Origin: Paenibacillus oleatilyticus
GTDB taxonomy: Bacteria > Bacillota > Bacilli > Paenibacillales > NBRC-103111
Direction: 5' to 3'
Assembly: GCF_018998565.1 (NCBI RefSeq)
Contig: NZ_JAHNZO010000026.1
Location: 50,958 to 114,957 of the forward strand
DNA: 64,000 nucleotides
The notes beneath the pieces are model-generated. The model was not told the origin of the DNA, did not search any database, and worked only from the letters and a program-made list of their open reading frames with translations. The translations under genes and the position numbers were made by a program. The first letter of the stretch is position 1; each line of letters begins with the position of its first letter. This document shows positions 52,988 through 61,640 of this stretch, piece after piece.

Positions 52988-54421
52988 ATGAGCAATCGCT
53001 TTGATGTGATTATTGTTGGGGCTGGACCGGCGGGGATTTTTGCCGCTTATGAGCTGACGATGAAAGCGCCTCACAAGCGCGTTTTGTTAATCGATAAAGG
53101 ACACGATATCGACAGCCGCCGGTGTCCGATTCTGGAAGAGAAGATCCGGCTTTGTCCTCCCCCGGCGGGGAAAAAGGAGTACGCGGGCTGTCTGCCGGCC
53201 TGCTCGATTACGGCCGGGTTCGGCGGAGCGGGCGCTTACAGCGACGGGAAGTTCAACATTACGACGGAATTCGGCGGATGGCTGACCGATTATTTGCCGC
53301 CGTCGCAGGTGCTGGAGCTTATTCGTTACGTCGACGGCCTCAATCTGCGGCACGGCGCTCCGGATACGATCACCGACCCGATGACGGAGGTCGTGCGCTC
53401 GATCGAGCAGCGCGGCTACGCGGCCGGACTCAAGCTTCTGCGGGCGCAAGTCAGGCATTTGGGCACCGAGAAAAATTTGCAAATTCTGAAGTCGATCAAC
53501 GACTATTTGAAGCGGCATATCGAGATGCGCTTCAAGACGGAAGTGGCCGACGTGCTGACGGTGAAAGAAGCGGAAGGCTACCGGGTGCAAGGCGTCGTGC
53601 TATCCAGCGGCGAGGAGCTGGAAGCGGACGCTGTGATCGTCGCGCCGGGACGGGACGGTTCGGCTTGGCTGACGGAAATTCTCCGCAAGCGGCGCATTCC
53701 GATGTTCAATAACCAAGTGGACGTCGGCGTTCGGGTGGAGACGTCCGATGTTGTCATGCGCGAGATTAACGAGCATTTGTACGAGGGTAAATTTATTTTC
53801 AACACATCGGTCGGCACACGGGTGCGGACGTTCTGCAGCAATCCGTCGGGGCACGTCGTGGTCGAGAACCACAGCGGCGTCATGGCGGCGAACGGGCATG
53901 CTTTCAAGGACCCGGCGCTCGGCTCGCTCAATACGAACTTCGCGCTGCTCGTCTCCCATCGGTTTACCGAGCCGTTCGACAAGCCAAACGAGTACGCGCG
54001 GGAAATCTGTAAGCGGGCGAACGATTTGTCGGGCGGCGGTGTGATCGTTCAGAAGTACGGCGACATCATTCGCGGACGGCGCTCGACGGCAGGGCGTATT
54101 CAGGAAGGATTTCTGGAGCCGACGCTGAAGGAGGCCGTTCCGGGGGATCTGGGCCTCGTGCTGCCGTACAATACGATGAAAAGTCTGATCGAAATGGTCG
54201 AGGCGCTGGATAAAGTGACGCCGGGCATCGCATCGGACCATACGCTGTTCTATGGTGTGGAGGCGAAGTTCTACTCGGCCCGGCCGAAGCTGAGCGAGCA
54301 CCTTGAAACGGTGATCGGCGGCTTATACTGCGGCGGCGACGGCGCGGGTGTGACCCGGGGGCTGGCCCAAGCGGGTGCAGCCGGCGTGTGGATGGCCCGG
54401 TCAATCGTGGAGCGGATGTAG
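52988..54421 (+). CDS. FAD-dependent oxidoreductase (COG2509-type)
   Basis: 477 residues, GGAGGG site. N-terminal FAD fold DVIIVGAGPAGIFAAYEL, CPPPAGKKEYAGCLPACSITAGFGGAGAYSDGK with three Cys, and C-terminal GGLYCGGDGAGVTRGLAQAGAAG. The family is widespread but its reaction is not established. Control by a purine riboswitch is the main clue: it links the enzyme to purine supply or breakdown. Confidence 0.88.
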   Translation: MSNRFDVIIVGAGPAGIFAAYELTMKAPHKRVLLIDKGHDIDSRRCPILEEKIRLCPPPAGKKEYAGCLPACSITAGFGGAGAYSDGKFNITTEFGGWLTDYLPPSQVLELIRYVDGLNLRHGAPDTITDPMTEVVRSIEQRGYAAGLKLLRAQVRHLGTEKNLQILKSINDYLKRHIEMRFKTEVADVLTVKEAEGYRVQGVVLSSGEELEADAVIVAPGRDGSAWLTEILRKRRIPMFNNQVDVGVRVETSDVVMREINEHLYEGKFIFNTSVGTRVRTFCSNPSGHVVVENHSGVMAANGHAFKDPALGSLNTNFALLVSHRFTEPFDKPNEYAREICKRANDLSGGGVIVQKYGDIIRGRRSTAGRIQEGFLEPTLKEAVPGDLGLVLPYNTMKSLIEMVEALDKVTPGIASDHTLFYGVEAKFYSARPKLSEHLETVIGGLYCGGDGAGVTRGLAQAGAAGVWMARSIVERM

Positions 54422-54589
54422 CGGAGGCGACATGCGAAAGCCGACGAAGCCGGGGGGTGATTCGGCTTTTTCGCTAGCCGGGCTTCGTCTGAGGAAGCCA
54501 TGGAAGACTGTGCCACGCCACATGCATAAACGCAGAACTTCCGGAACATCCTGTAAACCGACAATCTTATCGGGAAGGAAGCCGAATCC

Positions 54590-55213
54590 ATGACCGACAA
54601 CGATCCAATTGCTCTGCCGGAGGAAGCCGCACCGCCGTATGCGGCCTCCTGCCGGCTATGCGAGCTGGCGAATCAGCGGACTCGCGTTATATGGGGGGAA
54701 GGCAATCCGGAAGGCCGGGTCATCATGCTGCTGGATAATCCCGGGGCGCGGGAGGACCGGGAGGGCCGCGCTTTCGTCTGCGGTACCCGTGCCACGCTGC
54801 AGCTCGGTGCGGCGGAGGCGGGACTCGATATGAACGACGTTTACGTGACCTATGTGTTGAAATGCCGGCCGATTCGCAAATACGACAAAGAAGCCGCGAG
54901 GAATAGCTGCCGGGCACACTTGCTTTCGCAGTTGGAACTGAAGCGGCCGAAGCTTATGATCTGCTTGGGGAACGTGGCGGTACAGGCGTTTTTTCAAGAT
55001 TCGGAAGCGGAGGTCAAACGGCTCAGGGGGAGCTGGTACGATATCGGCGGGCTGCCGACGACCGTCAGCTACCATCCGCTCGCCGTCCGGCGCAGGCCGG
55101 GACTTATGCGTTTGTTCGTGGAGGACCTGAAACGGGTAGCTGTAAGGTCCGCTGAAGCCGTCACGGAAGCAAGTGCCCCGTCAGACGGACCACGGTCGGA
55201 GAAGGGGAGCTGA
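54590..55213 (+). CDS. Uracil-DNA glycosylase, iron-sulfur (family 4/5-like)
   Basis: 207 residues. Motif LLDNPGAREDREGRAFVCGTRATLQ corresponds to the GEAPGxxED..G active-site loop, and VSYHPLAVRRRPGL to the His motif. Four Cys (about 21, 24, 91 and 105) fit the [4Fe-4S] ligands of family 4. The active-site sequence departs from the GEAPG consensus, so it may act on other damaged bases. Confidence 0.85.
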   Translation: MTDNDPIALPEEAAPPYAASCRLCELANQRTRVIWGEGNPEGRVIMLLDNPGAREDREGRAFVCGTRATLQLGAAEAGLDMNDVYVTYVLKCRPIRKYDKEAARNSCRAHLLSQLELKRPKLMICLGNVAVQAFFQDSEAEVKRLRGSWYDIGGLPTTVSYHPLAVRRRPGLMRLFVEDLKRVAVRSAEAVTEASAPSDGPRSEKGS

Positions 55214-55453
55214 CGGATCGAAGAAGTCCGTCTCGCGGTTCGGCCGCGGTGACCCGCAAGAGGGAAGCTGTGCTGGTTTGCGATGCGTGATCGGGTCAGA
55301 TGTGCCTATCCGTAGAAACGGCTCCGGTGAAAAGCCGAATGATTAGCTTGTCCTTCCTCGGGGTAAGAAGCTGTGTAGCGGAAAGCTGCCAGAGGCGCCG
55401 ATTCGGGCGGGCCCGCGTCGAAGCGCGGCAGGCCGTCCGGCTTCGAAACGCCG

Positions 55454-55474
55454 ACGAACCGCTTGTCGGTTCGT
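55454..55474 (+). promoter_or_regulatory. Hairpin just before the stress-protein gene
   Basis: Perfect eight-base arms ACGAACCG and CGGTTCGT with a five-base loop, seven bases before the ribosome site. No T-run. May be a protein-binding site or an mRNA stabiliser. The rest of 55214-55497 shows no gene. Confidence 0.5.
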
Positions 55475-55497
55475 TACCAACCGAGGAGGTCATGACC

Positions 55498-56043
55498 ATG
55501 AACAACGAGAAAAAAATCGTAGGCGTGTTTCAGACCGAGCAGGAAGCGATTCGGGCTATCGAAGGCTTGAAAAGGCAAGGTTATCGGGCGGATGAGATAT
55601 CCGTGATTGCGAAGGATAAGAAGGACGTATCCGCCGTGGCGGATCAGACCGGGTCCAAAGCGCCGGAGGGTGCCGCGGCAGGCGCGGCTACAGGCGGCAT
55701 GCTGGGCGGGATCGCCGGGCTGTTGGCCGGGATTGGCGCGCTCGCAATCCCGGGCGTAGGGCCGATTATTGCGGCTGGCCCAATTGCGGCGACCTTAACC
55801 GGGGCGGCTGTCGGCGCGGGGGCCGGCGGGATCGTCGGTGGATTGATCGGCATGGGAATTCCTGAGGACGAAGCGAAGCGCTACAACGAATTTGTGAAGG
55901 AAGGGAGCATCCTTGTGCTTGTAGACTCCCGGGCTGACCTTGACAACGAGGTATACGATACGTTCCGTGCCAATAACTCGAGGAATGCGAGCACCTACGA
56001 TGCCGATTACGGAGCGGAAGTCGGGTCCCGCAGACTGCGTTGA
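55498..56043 (+). CDS. General stress protein 17M/YflT-like protein
   Basis: 181 residues from ATG 55498 (ATG 55492 is too near the GAGGAGG site). N-terminal IVGVFQTEQEAIRAIEGLKRQGYRADEISVIAKD is the YflT domain. It is followed by a Gly/Ala-rich region (AAAGAATGGMLGGIAG..) that could insert in or lie on a membrane, and a polar tail. The family belongs to the sigma-B stress regulon in Bacillus; no sigma-B promoter was confirmed here. Confidence 0.88.
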   Translation: MNNEKKIVGVFQTEQEAIRAIEGLKRQGYRADEISVIAKDKKDVSAVADQTGSKAPEGAAAGAATGGMLGGIAGLLAGIGALAIPGVGPIIAAGPIAATLTGAAVGAGAGGIVGGLIGMGIPEDEAKRYNEFVKEGSILVLVDSRADLDNEVYDTFRANNSRNASTYDADYGAEVGSRRLR

Positions 56044-56076
56044 TCCGCCGCGTTCTTGAGGAAGCTGGTGTTCGTG

Positions 56077-56117
56077 GAAGCCTTGTCCGGGTCGTATTCC
56101 CGGCCGGGGCTTCTTTT
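56077..56117 (+). terminator. Terminator after the stress-protein gene
   Basis: GAAGCC and GGCTTC arms with an inner CCGGG/CCCGG hairpin, then TTTT. A second weaker hairpin (AACGCCA/TGGCGT) lies at 56196-56221. Confidence 0.75.
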
Positions 56118-56293
56118 CGTCTATTACTTGGTATGTCTCTCATTACATGTCTTTATGGGTCTGGCCCGAGACGGAAGCGGCGGTTGAAATGAAAAAACGC
56201 CAGTCCGACGGGGAATGGCGTCATTTTGCTGTGATGGACCTGGCCGGGGCTGCGGAGCCGACCTTATCCGTTGCCGGTATCCTCAGGCGGGGC

Positions 56294-56767
56294 CTATTGC
56301 CGCGAGAAGCCTTCCTCCGCTAAATACTCTTCGGCTTCTCCGTACGTCTCGAAGGCCGCTTCGAGATTCAAGCCGGCGTAGACGCACCACAGCTCATTTT
56401 CGTACAGCAGCAGCAAAGTCTGCTTATCCGGGCCGATCCAGGGTTCTTCAATCTCCGCGTCGCCGGTAACGGCTTGTTCCTTTTCCGTCTTGGGCGCAAG
56501 GGAGCGGATCGAGGCTTCGACAATCGATCGAAGCTCGTCTGCGGTGAAATCCCGGATGTTCACCATTCCCCGCTCATCGATGTCGTAACCGGACAGATGG
56601 CCGGCATAGACGAAGCCGTTGCCGTTCGGATGCAAGTGATACACAACGGTCTTCTTGTCATGAGCGCTCTGCTCGTAGTGGTAGTTTACCCGGCCCAAGG
56701 ACACGTTTTTCCTCTCCAGCTCCGCAAACGATTCGATTACAGCGATCTTTTCCTCAAACGTCAGCAT
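56294..56767 (-). CDS. Hypothetical protein
   Basis: 157 residues from ATG 56767 behind AAGAGG. Mixed alpha/beta, acidic, no signal peptide or membrane helix. Contains HLHPNGNGFVYAGHLSGYDIDERGMVNIRDF and a C-terminal AAFETYGEAEEYLAEEGF. I do not recognise the family. Stands alone, convergent with the stress-protein gene. Confidence 0.7.
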   Translation of the reverse strand: MLTFEEKIAVIESFAELERKNVSLGRVNYHYEQSAHDKKTVVYHLHPNGNGFVYAGHLSGYDIDERGMVNIRDFTADELRSIVEASIRSLAPKTEKEQAVTGDAEIEEPWIGPDKQTLLLLYENELWCVYAGLNLEAAFETYGEAEEYLAEEGFSRQ

Positions 56768-57001
56768 GTTTTCCTCTTTCCACCAGATAAATTTTGAATA
56801 GATGTCAATTATATTATACATTATTTTTAGAGTAAAAATAACAAATAGTGAAAGGTTTTTTGAAGTTTTCTGACGCTTATTGTAATTTGCGGAATTTTGT
56901 CAAAAAAAACGGTTGAAAGTGGAAGTCGATACCTATAGAATAAAAAACAACTCATTATTTCAGTATTACGTTAAAGCATAGAAGGAGATGGAGATGAATC
57001 G

Positions 57002-58264
57002 ATGACTGTAACTACACTGACTGCCGAAAATCTAAATCCGTTTAAAATCGCCCAAAGGCAAATCGAGCATGCGGCTTCTCTACTAAACTTGCCCAAAGAG
57101 GCCGTAGAAATTCTGAAGCACCCAAAACGGGTGTTGTCCGTCACGTTCCCCGTGAAGATGGACAACGGCGAAGTTCGCGTATTTGAAGGCTACCGCTCCC
57201 AGCATAACGATGCGGTCGGTCCGACGAAGGGCGGCATCCGGTTCCATCCGGACGTAACGCTGGACGAGGTTAAGGCACTGTCGATGTGGATGAGCTTCAA
57301 ATGCGGCGTTGTCGGCCTCCCGTACGGCGGCGGCAAGGGCGGAGTCATCTGCGACCCGCGCGAAATGAGCAAGGGCGAGCTGGAGCGCGTCAGCCGGGGA
57401 TTCATGGAAGCGATCGCCGATATCGTCGGACCGGAGAAAGACATTCCGGCGCCGGACGTGTATACCACCCCGCAAATTATGGGCTGGATGATGGATACGT
57501 TCAGCCGTTTGAAGGGCTTCAACAGCCCGGGCGTCATTACCGGCAAGCCGCTGATTATCGGGGGCTCGAAGGGAAGAAACGAAGCGACGGCCCGCGGCTG
57601 CGTCTTCACGATTCAAGAGGCGCTGAAGGATATGGGCAAGACGCCGGAAGGCGCGACGGTAGCCATTCAAGGCTTCGGCAATGCCGGCCGGATCGCGGCG
57701 AAGCTGCTGTCGGAGCTGGGCTGCCGCATTGTGGCCGTCAGCGACTCGCGCGGCGCGATTTACGACCCGCAAGGACTGGATATGAACCGCGTGGAGGAGC
57801 TGAAGGATCAGGGAGACCTGTCCGCATACGGCGCGTCGTCCGCCATTCAACCGGAGAAGCTGCTGGAGCTGGATGTCGATATTTTGGTGCCGGCTGCGCT
57901 TGAGAATGTCATTACATCGGCCAATGCCGCGCAGATCAAAGCGCGCATCGTGGCGGAAGCAGCCAACGGACCGACGACGCCGGAAGCGGACGAAATTTTG
58001 TTCGGCAACGGCGTGAAGGTGATTCCGGATATTTTGGCGAATGCCGGCGGCGTGACGGTTTCCTACTTCGAATGGGTTCAGAACCTGATGAACTATTACT
58101 GGAGCGAAGAAGAGGTAAACCTCAAGCTCAAGACGGCGATGACGGAAGCGTATCGTGCGGTTCAAGATCTGGCGACTCAATACAAAACCGATCTGCGTAC
58201 GGCCGCTTACATGATCTCGATGGAGCGGATTTCCAAAGCGATGGAAGCCCGCGGCTGGGTGTAA
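57002..58264 (+). CDS. Glutamate dehydrogenase (GudB/RocG type)
   Basis: 420 residues. KGGIRFHPDVTLDEVKALSMWMSFKCGVVGLPYGGGKGG contains the substrate and catalytic lysines; GFGNAGRIAAKLL is the NAD-binding loop; C-terminal SYFEWVQNLMNYYW is typical of NAD-dependent Firmicute enzymes. Catabolic conversion of glutamate to 2-oxoglutarate and ammonia. ATG about ten bases after GGAG. The AT-rich upstream region (56822-57001) likely holds the promoter. Confidence 0.95.
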   Translation: MTVTTLTAENLNPFKIAQRQIEHAASLLNLPKEAVEILKHPKRVLSVTFPVKMDNGEVRVFEGYRSQHNDAVGPTKGGIRFHPDVTLDEVKALSMWMSFKCGVVGLPYGGGKGGVICDPREMSKGELERVSRGFMEAIADIVGPEKDIPAPDVYTTPQIMGWMMDTFSRLKGFNSPGVITGKPLIIGGSKGRNEATARGCVFTIQEALKDMGKTPEGATVAIQGFGNAGRIAAKLLSELGCRIVAVSDSRGAIYDPQGLDMNRVEELKDQGDLSAYGASSAIQPEKLLELDVDILVPAALENVITSANAAQIKARIVAEAANGPTTPEADEILFGNGVKVIPDILANAGGVTVSYFEWVQNLMNYYWSEEEVNLKLKTAMTEAYRAVQDLATQYKTDLRTAAYMISMERISKAMEARGWV

Positions 58265-58300
58265 GCGCACAGGCTGAATCGAATAGGCAATAAAACAGTC

Positions 58301-58353
58301 GCCGTCAGCGGCCTTGTACCTTTCCTTGGTACAGAAGCGCTGGCGGCGTTTTG
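58301..58353 (+). terminator. Long hairpin terminator after glutamate dehydrogenase
   Basis: GCCGTCAGCG/GCGCTGGCGGC lower stem and TTGTACC/GGTACAG upper stem, then GTTTTG. Confidence 0.75.
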
Positions 58354-58402
58354 CATGATGCCGGGGGTCGGTTTGGAACAGCAGCGGGACTGAAGCCTCC
58401 GT

Positions 58403-59698
58403 TCAGGCCTGCGCTGCAGAAGGCCGGCTGGCTTCGCGCTTGCTCCGGCTGCGGAGATGTACCCAGGCGTAGCCGGCGGCCACGAGTGCGGCGATCGTGA
58501 TGTTCACCCCGATCAGCGACTGGTAGTTGCCGAAGCTGTCGAACAAAAATCCGGCGATCAACGCCCCGATAATACCGCCCGCTTGATGGAACAGCAGAAG
58601 AAAGCCGGTCTGCGTCGACGTTCCTTTGAGCGTCTCCCCGGCAAGCAGCAGTCCCCCCGGAATAGCGCCGATGTAGGTTGCGCCGAACAAGACGGAGAAC
58701 AGAACCGGAGACAAATCCAGATGAAACCAGAGCAGCATGAACCCGAGGACCCGGAAGCCGTATAATACGGCCAGAGCGAGCGCCCGCGAAATACGGTCCA
58801 ATAAATAGCCGAACACGAACGAACCGGCCACCTCCATGACCCCGAGGAGGCTGAGCGCCGATGCGATCATTGTGCCGGGAACGTGCGCATGCTGATGAAT
58901 GGCCACCATGTTCATTTCGACGGTGCCCATATTGAACCCGCAGGTGAATAAAGCGAACATGACGACCGGGATAACCGGGGAGCTGAAGTAAGGCGCGAAA
59001 TTCTCCCTCAGCCTGCGCAGCGGAAGCCCGGACCGGGAGGGGGCGGCTGTTTGGCCCGTTTCTTCTGGCTGACCTGAAGCTTCTGCGGCCTGAGCCGGCG
59101 CTCTGGAGTCCGTCCCTTTCCCGGAATTCCTCCCGTCACGGATGAACAACAGCGTACTGGGGAGAACGAGTCCGATCCCGAGTGCGGCGGTGATAAGGAA
59201 GGCGTATTCCCACGTAAGCTGTCCTTCGTAGCTGATGAAAATCGGGCTGACGATAGCGAGGCCTAGCGGCGAAGCGCTGTTAATGATCGTCATGGCTTTC
59301 GCCCGGTGGCGCTTGAACCAATGGAGCACGAGCGTGAACACTGTGGTCGAACCGATCCCGACAAGACCGGTAATGATGCCGTAGCCGATAAAGAAGGCGA
59401 CGGGATGATGTACGAAAAAGACCACGCTGGAGCCCGTCGCACCGAGCAGCGTACTGAGCACCATCACCTTTTTGACACCGAAACGATCGACCAGCCACCC
59501 GCCGAGCGGCATACACAGCGCAGCGATCAGCAGGTTCAGCGACCAGGACAGCGAAATGAAGCTGCGCCCCACGGCGAAATCCTCGGTAATGGCTGCTTGG
59601 TAGTATGCCATGACGAATCGGGATAACGCTGCAATACAGCCGAAAACCCAGAGGACCGCGAGAAGCCCCCAGGCGTATTTTTTCTCCCCAAACCACAT
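58403..59698 (-). CDS. Major facilitator superfamily transporter
   Basis: 431 residues, 12 predicted helices with a long central loop (about 195-235). LSRFVMAYYQAAITEDFAVGRSFISLSWSLN and GWLVDRFGVKKVMVLSTLLGATG (family A-type motif between helices 2 and 3) are monocarboxylate/oxalate-formate porter-like. Divergent from a MocR regulator that may control it. Substrate unknown. Confidence 0.9.
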   Translation of the reverse strand: MWFGEKKYAWGLLAVLWVFGCIAALSRFVMAYYQAAITEDFAVGRSFISLSWSLNLLIAALCMPLGGWLVDRFGVKKVMVLSTLLGATGSSVVFFVHHPVAFFIGYGIITGLVGIGSTTVFTLVLHWFKRHRAKAMTIINSASPLGLAIVSPIFISYEGQLTWEYAFLITAALGIGLVLPSTLLFIRDGRNSGKGTDSRAPAQAAEASGQPEETGQTAAPSRSGLPLRRLRENFAPYFSSPVIPVVMFALFTCGFNMGTVEMNMVAIHQHAHVPGTMIASALSLLGVMEVAGSFVFGYLLDRISRALALAVLYGFRVLGFMLLWFHLDLSPVLFSVLFGATYIGAIPGGLLLAGETLKGTSTQTGFLLLFHQAGGIIGALIAGFLFDSFGNYQSLIGVNITIAALVAAGYAWVHLRSRSKREASRPSAAQA

Positions 59699-59770
59699 TC
59701 ATGAGCCCTCCCTGACCTGACGATTTTGTTCTAATGAGAGCATAAAAGAGCTGGTGAAGATTGTATGCAT

Positions 59771-59811
59771 CCAATTGGAGGGTACCATCTTCAGCCAATT
59801 TGGCGTATACT
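59771..59811. promoter_or_regulatory. Candidate operator in the MFS/MocR divergent promoter
   Basis: CCAATTGG (59771-59778) and CCAATTTGG (59795-59803) lie 24 bases apart in direct orientation, next to TATACT (59806-59811), a likely -10 for the MocR gene. Confidence 0.4.
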
Positions 59812-59834
59812 GGGGTAACCTGGAGGGGATGCGT

Positions 59835-61274
59835 GTGAACTGGAGGTTAGATACGGATAGCCGGGAACCGAGGTACCGGCAAATCGCCCGTTATTTTGAA
59901 CAGCAGATCGTTTCCGGTCAACTGCTGCCGGGTTCGGCGCTGCCGACGGAACGGGAGCTGTCCGTGCGGCTCGGCATTAACCGCAGCACCGTCACGGCGG
60001 CTTACTCCGATTTGCGCGCATCAGGCTTCGTGCAGTCCACGCAAGGGAGCGGCACGCATGTAAGCGAAACGTTATGGGGCGATACACCGAAGCGCGGCTT
60101 GAATTGGCACTCATATGTTAGCGGAGGCTCGTTTGTGCCGACGCTGGCGATTGTCCGGCGGATCCGGGAGATCGCAGCAGCTCCCGATACCATCGTTTTC
60201 TCCAGAGGAGAGCTGTCGGCCGACCTGCTGCCGTCAGAGCAGCTCAGCGCATTGCTTCGGGGGTTAACGCTGTCGATGCCGCTTGATTATGCCAATCCGA
60301 AAGGAGAAGCCGAGACGCGGGAGGCGATCTCCGCGCATCTGAAGGAGCAGTACCGGGTGAATGCCGCTCCGGACGAAATCTTGCTGACATCCGGTGCCCA
60401 ACAGGCTTTGCATCTCGTGACGCACTGTCTGCTGAACCCGGGCGACGCGGTCGGGCTGGAAGGACCGTCATACGCTTACTCCCGCGCGCTCTTCGTCTCG
60501 GCAGGCTTGCGTTTGTTTCAAATTCCAGTGGACGAGCACGGTCTCATTCCTGAGGAAGTGGCCCGGTTGTATAACAAGCATAAAATCCGGATGATCTTCG
60601 TCAATCCGACCTATCAGAACCCGACCGGAACGACGCTCTCGCTTTCCCGCCGCCGGCGGCTGCTGGAGCTGTGCGAGGAGCGCCGCATCCCCATCGTCGA
60701 AGACGACCCCTACAGCTTGTTAGCGTTGGAAGGGGCTGCACCGCCGCCTCTATCCCTTAAGGCGCTATCATCCGGAAGCGGCTATGTGCTATATATGGGC
60801 ACGCTGTCCAAGATGGCCGCGCCCGGTTTCCGCGCTGGTTGGATCGTAGCTCCGGCAGGTGTCGCGAGCCGGCTGGCCGAAGCGAAGCAGGAAATGGATT
60901 ACGGCTATAGTACGATCCTTCAAGAGGTGACGAAGCTATACTTGACGTCGGGCGTATGGCAGGGTCACCTCGCAGACCTGCGTCAGGCGCTGACGCGCCG
61001 CCGCAACCGGATGCTGACCGCGCTGCAGGAGCATCTCGGGAATCAGGCCGAATGGATCGTGCCACAGGGCGGCTATTACCTGTGGTGCAAGCTGAACCGG
61101 AAAATCCCAGACGGCGAGCTTGTCCGGGAGATGGAGGCTCACCGCGTCGCGGTCATGCCCGGCAGCGTATACGGCGCGGAGGGCAGCTCGTTAAGGCTGT
61201 CGTACGCCCGGGAACCGGAGAACCGGATCGAGGAAGGCATCCGTCGTCTCACCGCCGTTTTGCGCCGCCTGTGA
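59835..61274 (+). CDS. MocR/GntR-family regulator with aminotransferase domain
   Basis: 479 residues from GTG 59835 (eight bases after GGAGG; ATG 59829 abuts the site). GntR winged helix (about 10-75, LPTERELSVRLGINRSTVTAAY) and aminotransferase-like domain with NPTYQNPTGTTL and the PLP lysine in GTLSKMAAPGFRAGW. Divergent from the MFS transporter. Similar in plan to the MocR gene at 6288-7703 but clearly a different paralogue. Confidence 0.92.
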   Translation: MNWRLDTDSREPRYRQIARYFEQQIVSGQLLPGSALPTERELSVRLGINRSTVTAAYSDLRASGFVQSTQGSGTHVSETLWGDTPKRGLNWHSYVSGGSFVPTLAIVRRIREIAAAPDTIVFSRGELSADLLPSEQLSALLRGLTLSMPLDYANPKGEAETREAISAHLKEQYRVNAAPDEILLTSGAQQALHLVTHCLLNPGDAVGLEGPSYAYSRALFVSAGLRLFQIPVDEHGLIPEEVARLYNKHKIRMIFVNPTYQNPTGTTLSLSRRRRLLELCEERRIPIVEDDPYSLLALEGAAPPPLSLKALSSGSGYVLYMGTLSKMAAPGFRAGWIVAPAGVASRLAEAKQEMDYGYSTILQEVTKLYLTSGVWQGHLADLRQALTRRRNRMLTALQEHLGNQAEWIVPQGGYYLWCKLNRKIPDGELVREMEAHRVAVMPGSVYGAEGSSLRLSYAREPENRIEEGIRRLTAVLRRL

Positions 61275-61454
61275 TCCGGGGTTCTGGCTGAGAGAACATT
61301 TGCTTGAAACTTATTGCCAGGTTCAATCGTCTAATAGATGACGGTCCTTCTGTCCAAAGACGTCTGGAGCCGTACTTAGGCACCGTACGCCGGAAGCGGG
61401 TGAAGCTTGGCGCTTCTATCGTTGGCGAACCTAAATGATATTGGAGTTGAAGAA

Positions 61455-61559
61455 ATGAAGTTTTTGAAAAACGTTATCCTCATCGTGCTTAGCTGCATCG
61501 TGAGCTACTGGCTCGTTGGCGGGGCGTTTATCGATTTGTTTTCCCGTATGAAACATTAG
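61455..61559 (+). CDS. 34-residue single-span membrane peptide
   Basis: ATG eight bases after GGAG. MKFLKNVILIVLSCIVSYWL is a basic start plus one membrane helix; the end IDLFSRMKH is short and polar. Ends 11 bases before a strong terminator. Too small for most gene finders; the site and terminator make it credible. Function unknown. Confidence 0.65.
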   Translation: MKFLKNVILIVLSCIVSYWLVGGAFIDLFSRMKH

Positions 61560-61570
61560 GTTTGGGTCCG

Positions 61571-61604
61571 AAAAAGCCCTCCGCTTGCAGCGGAGGGCTT
61601 TTTC
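61571..61604. terminator. Terminator between the membrane peptide and dapA
   Basis: AAAAAGCCCTCCGC and GCGGAGGGCTTTTT arms, five-base loop; usable from both directions. Confidence 0.9.
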
Positions 61605-61640
61605 GTGCGTCTGGCGGTTGATGTTGTTCAGACTACCGGT

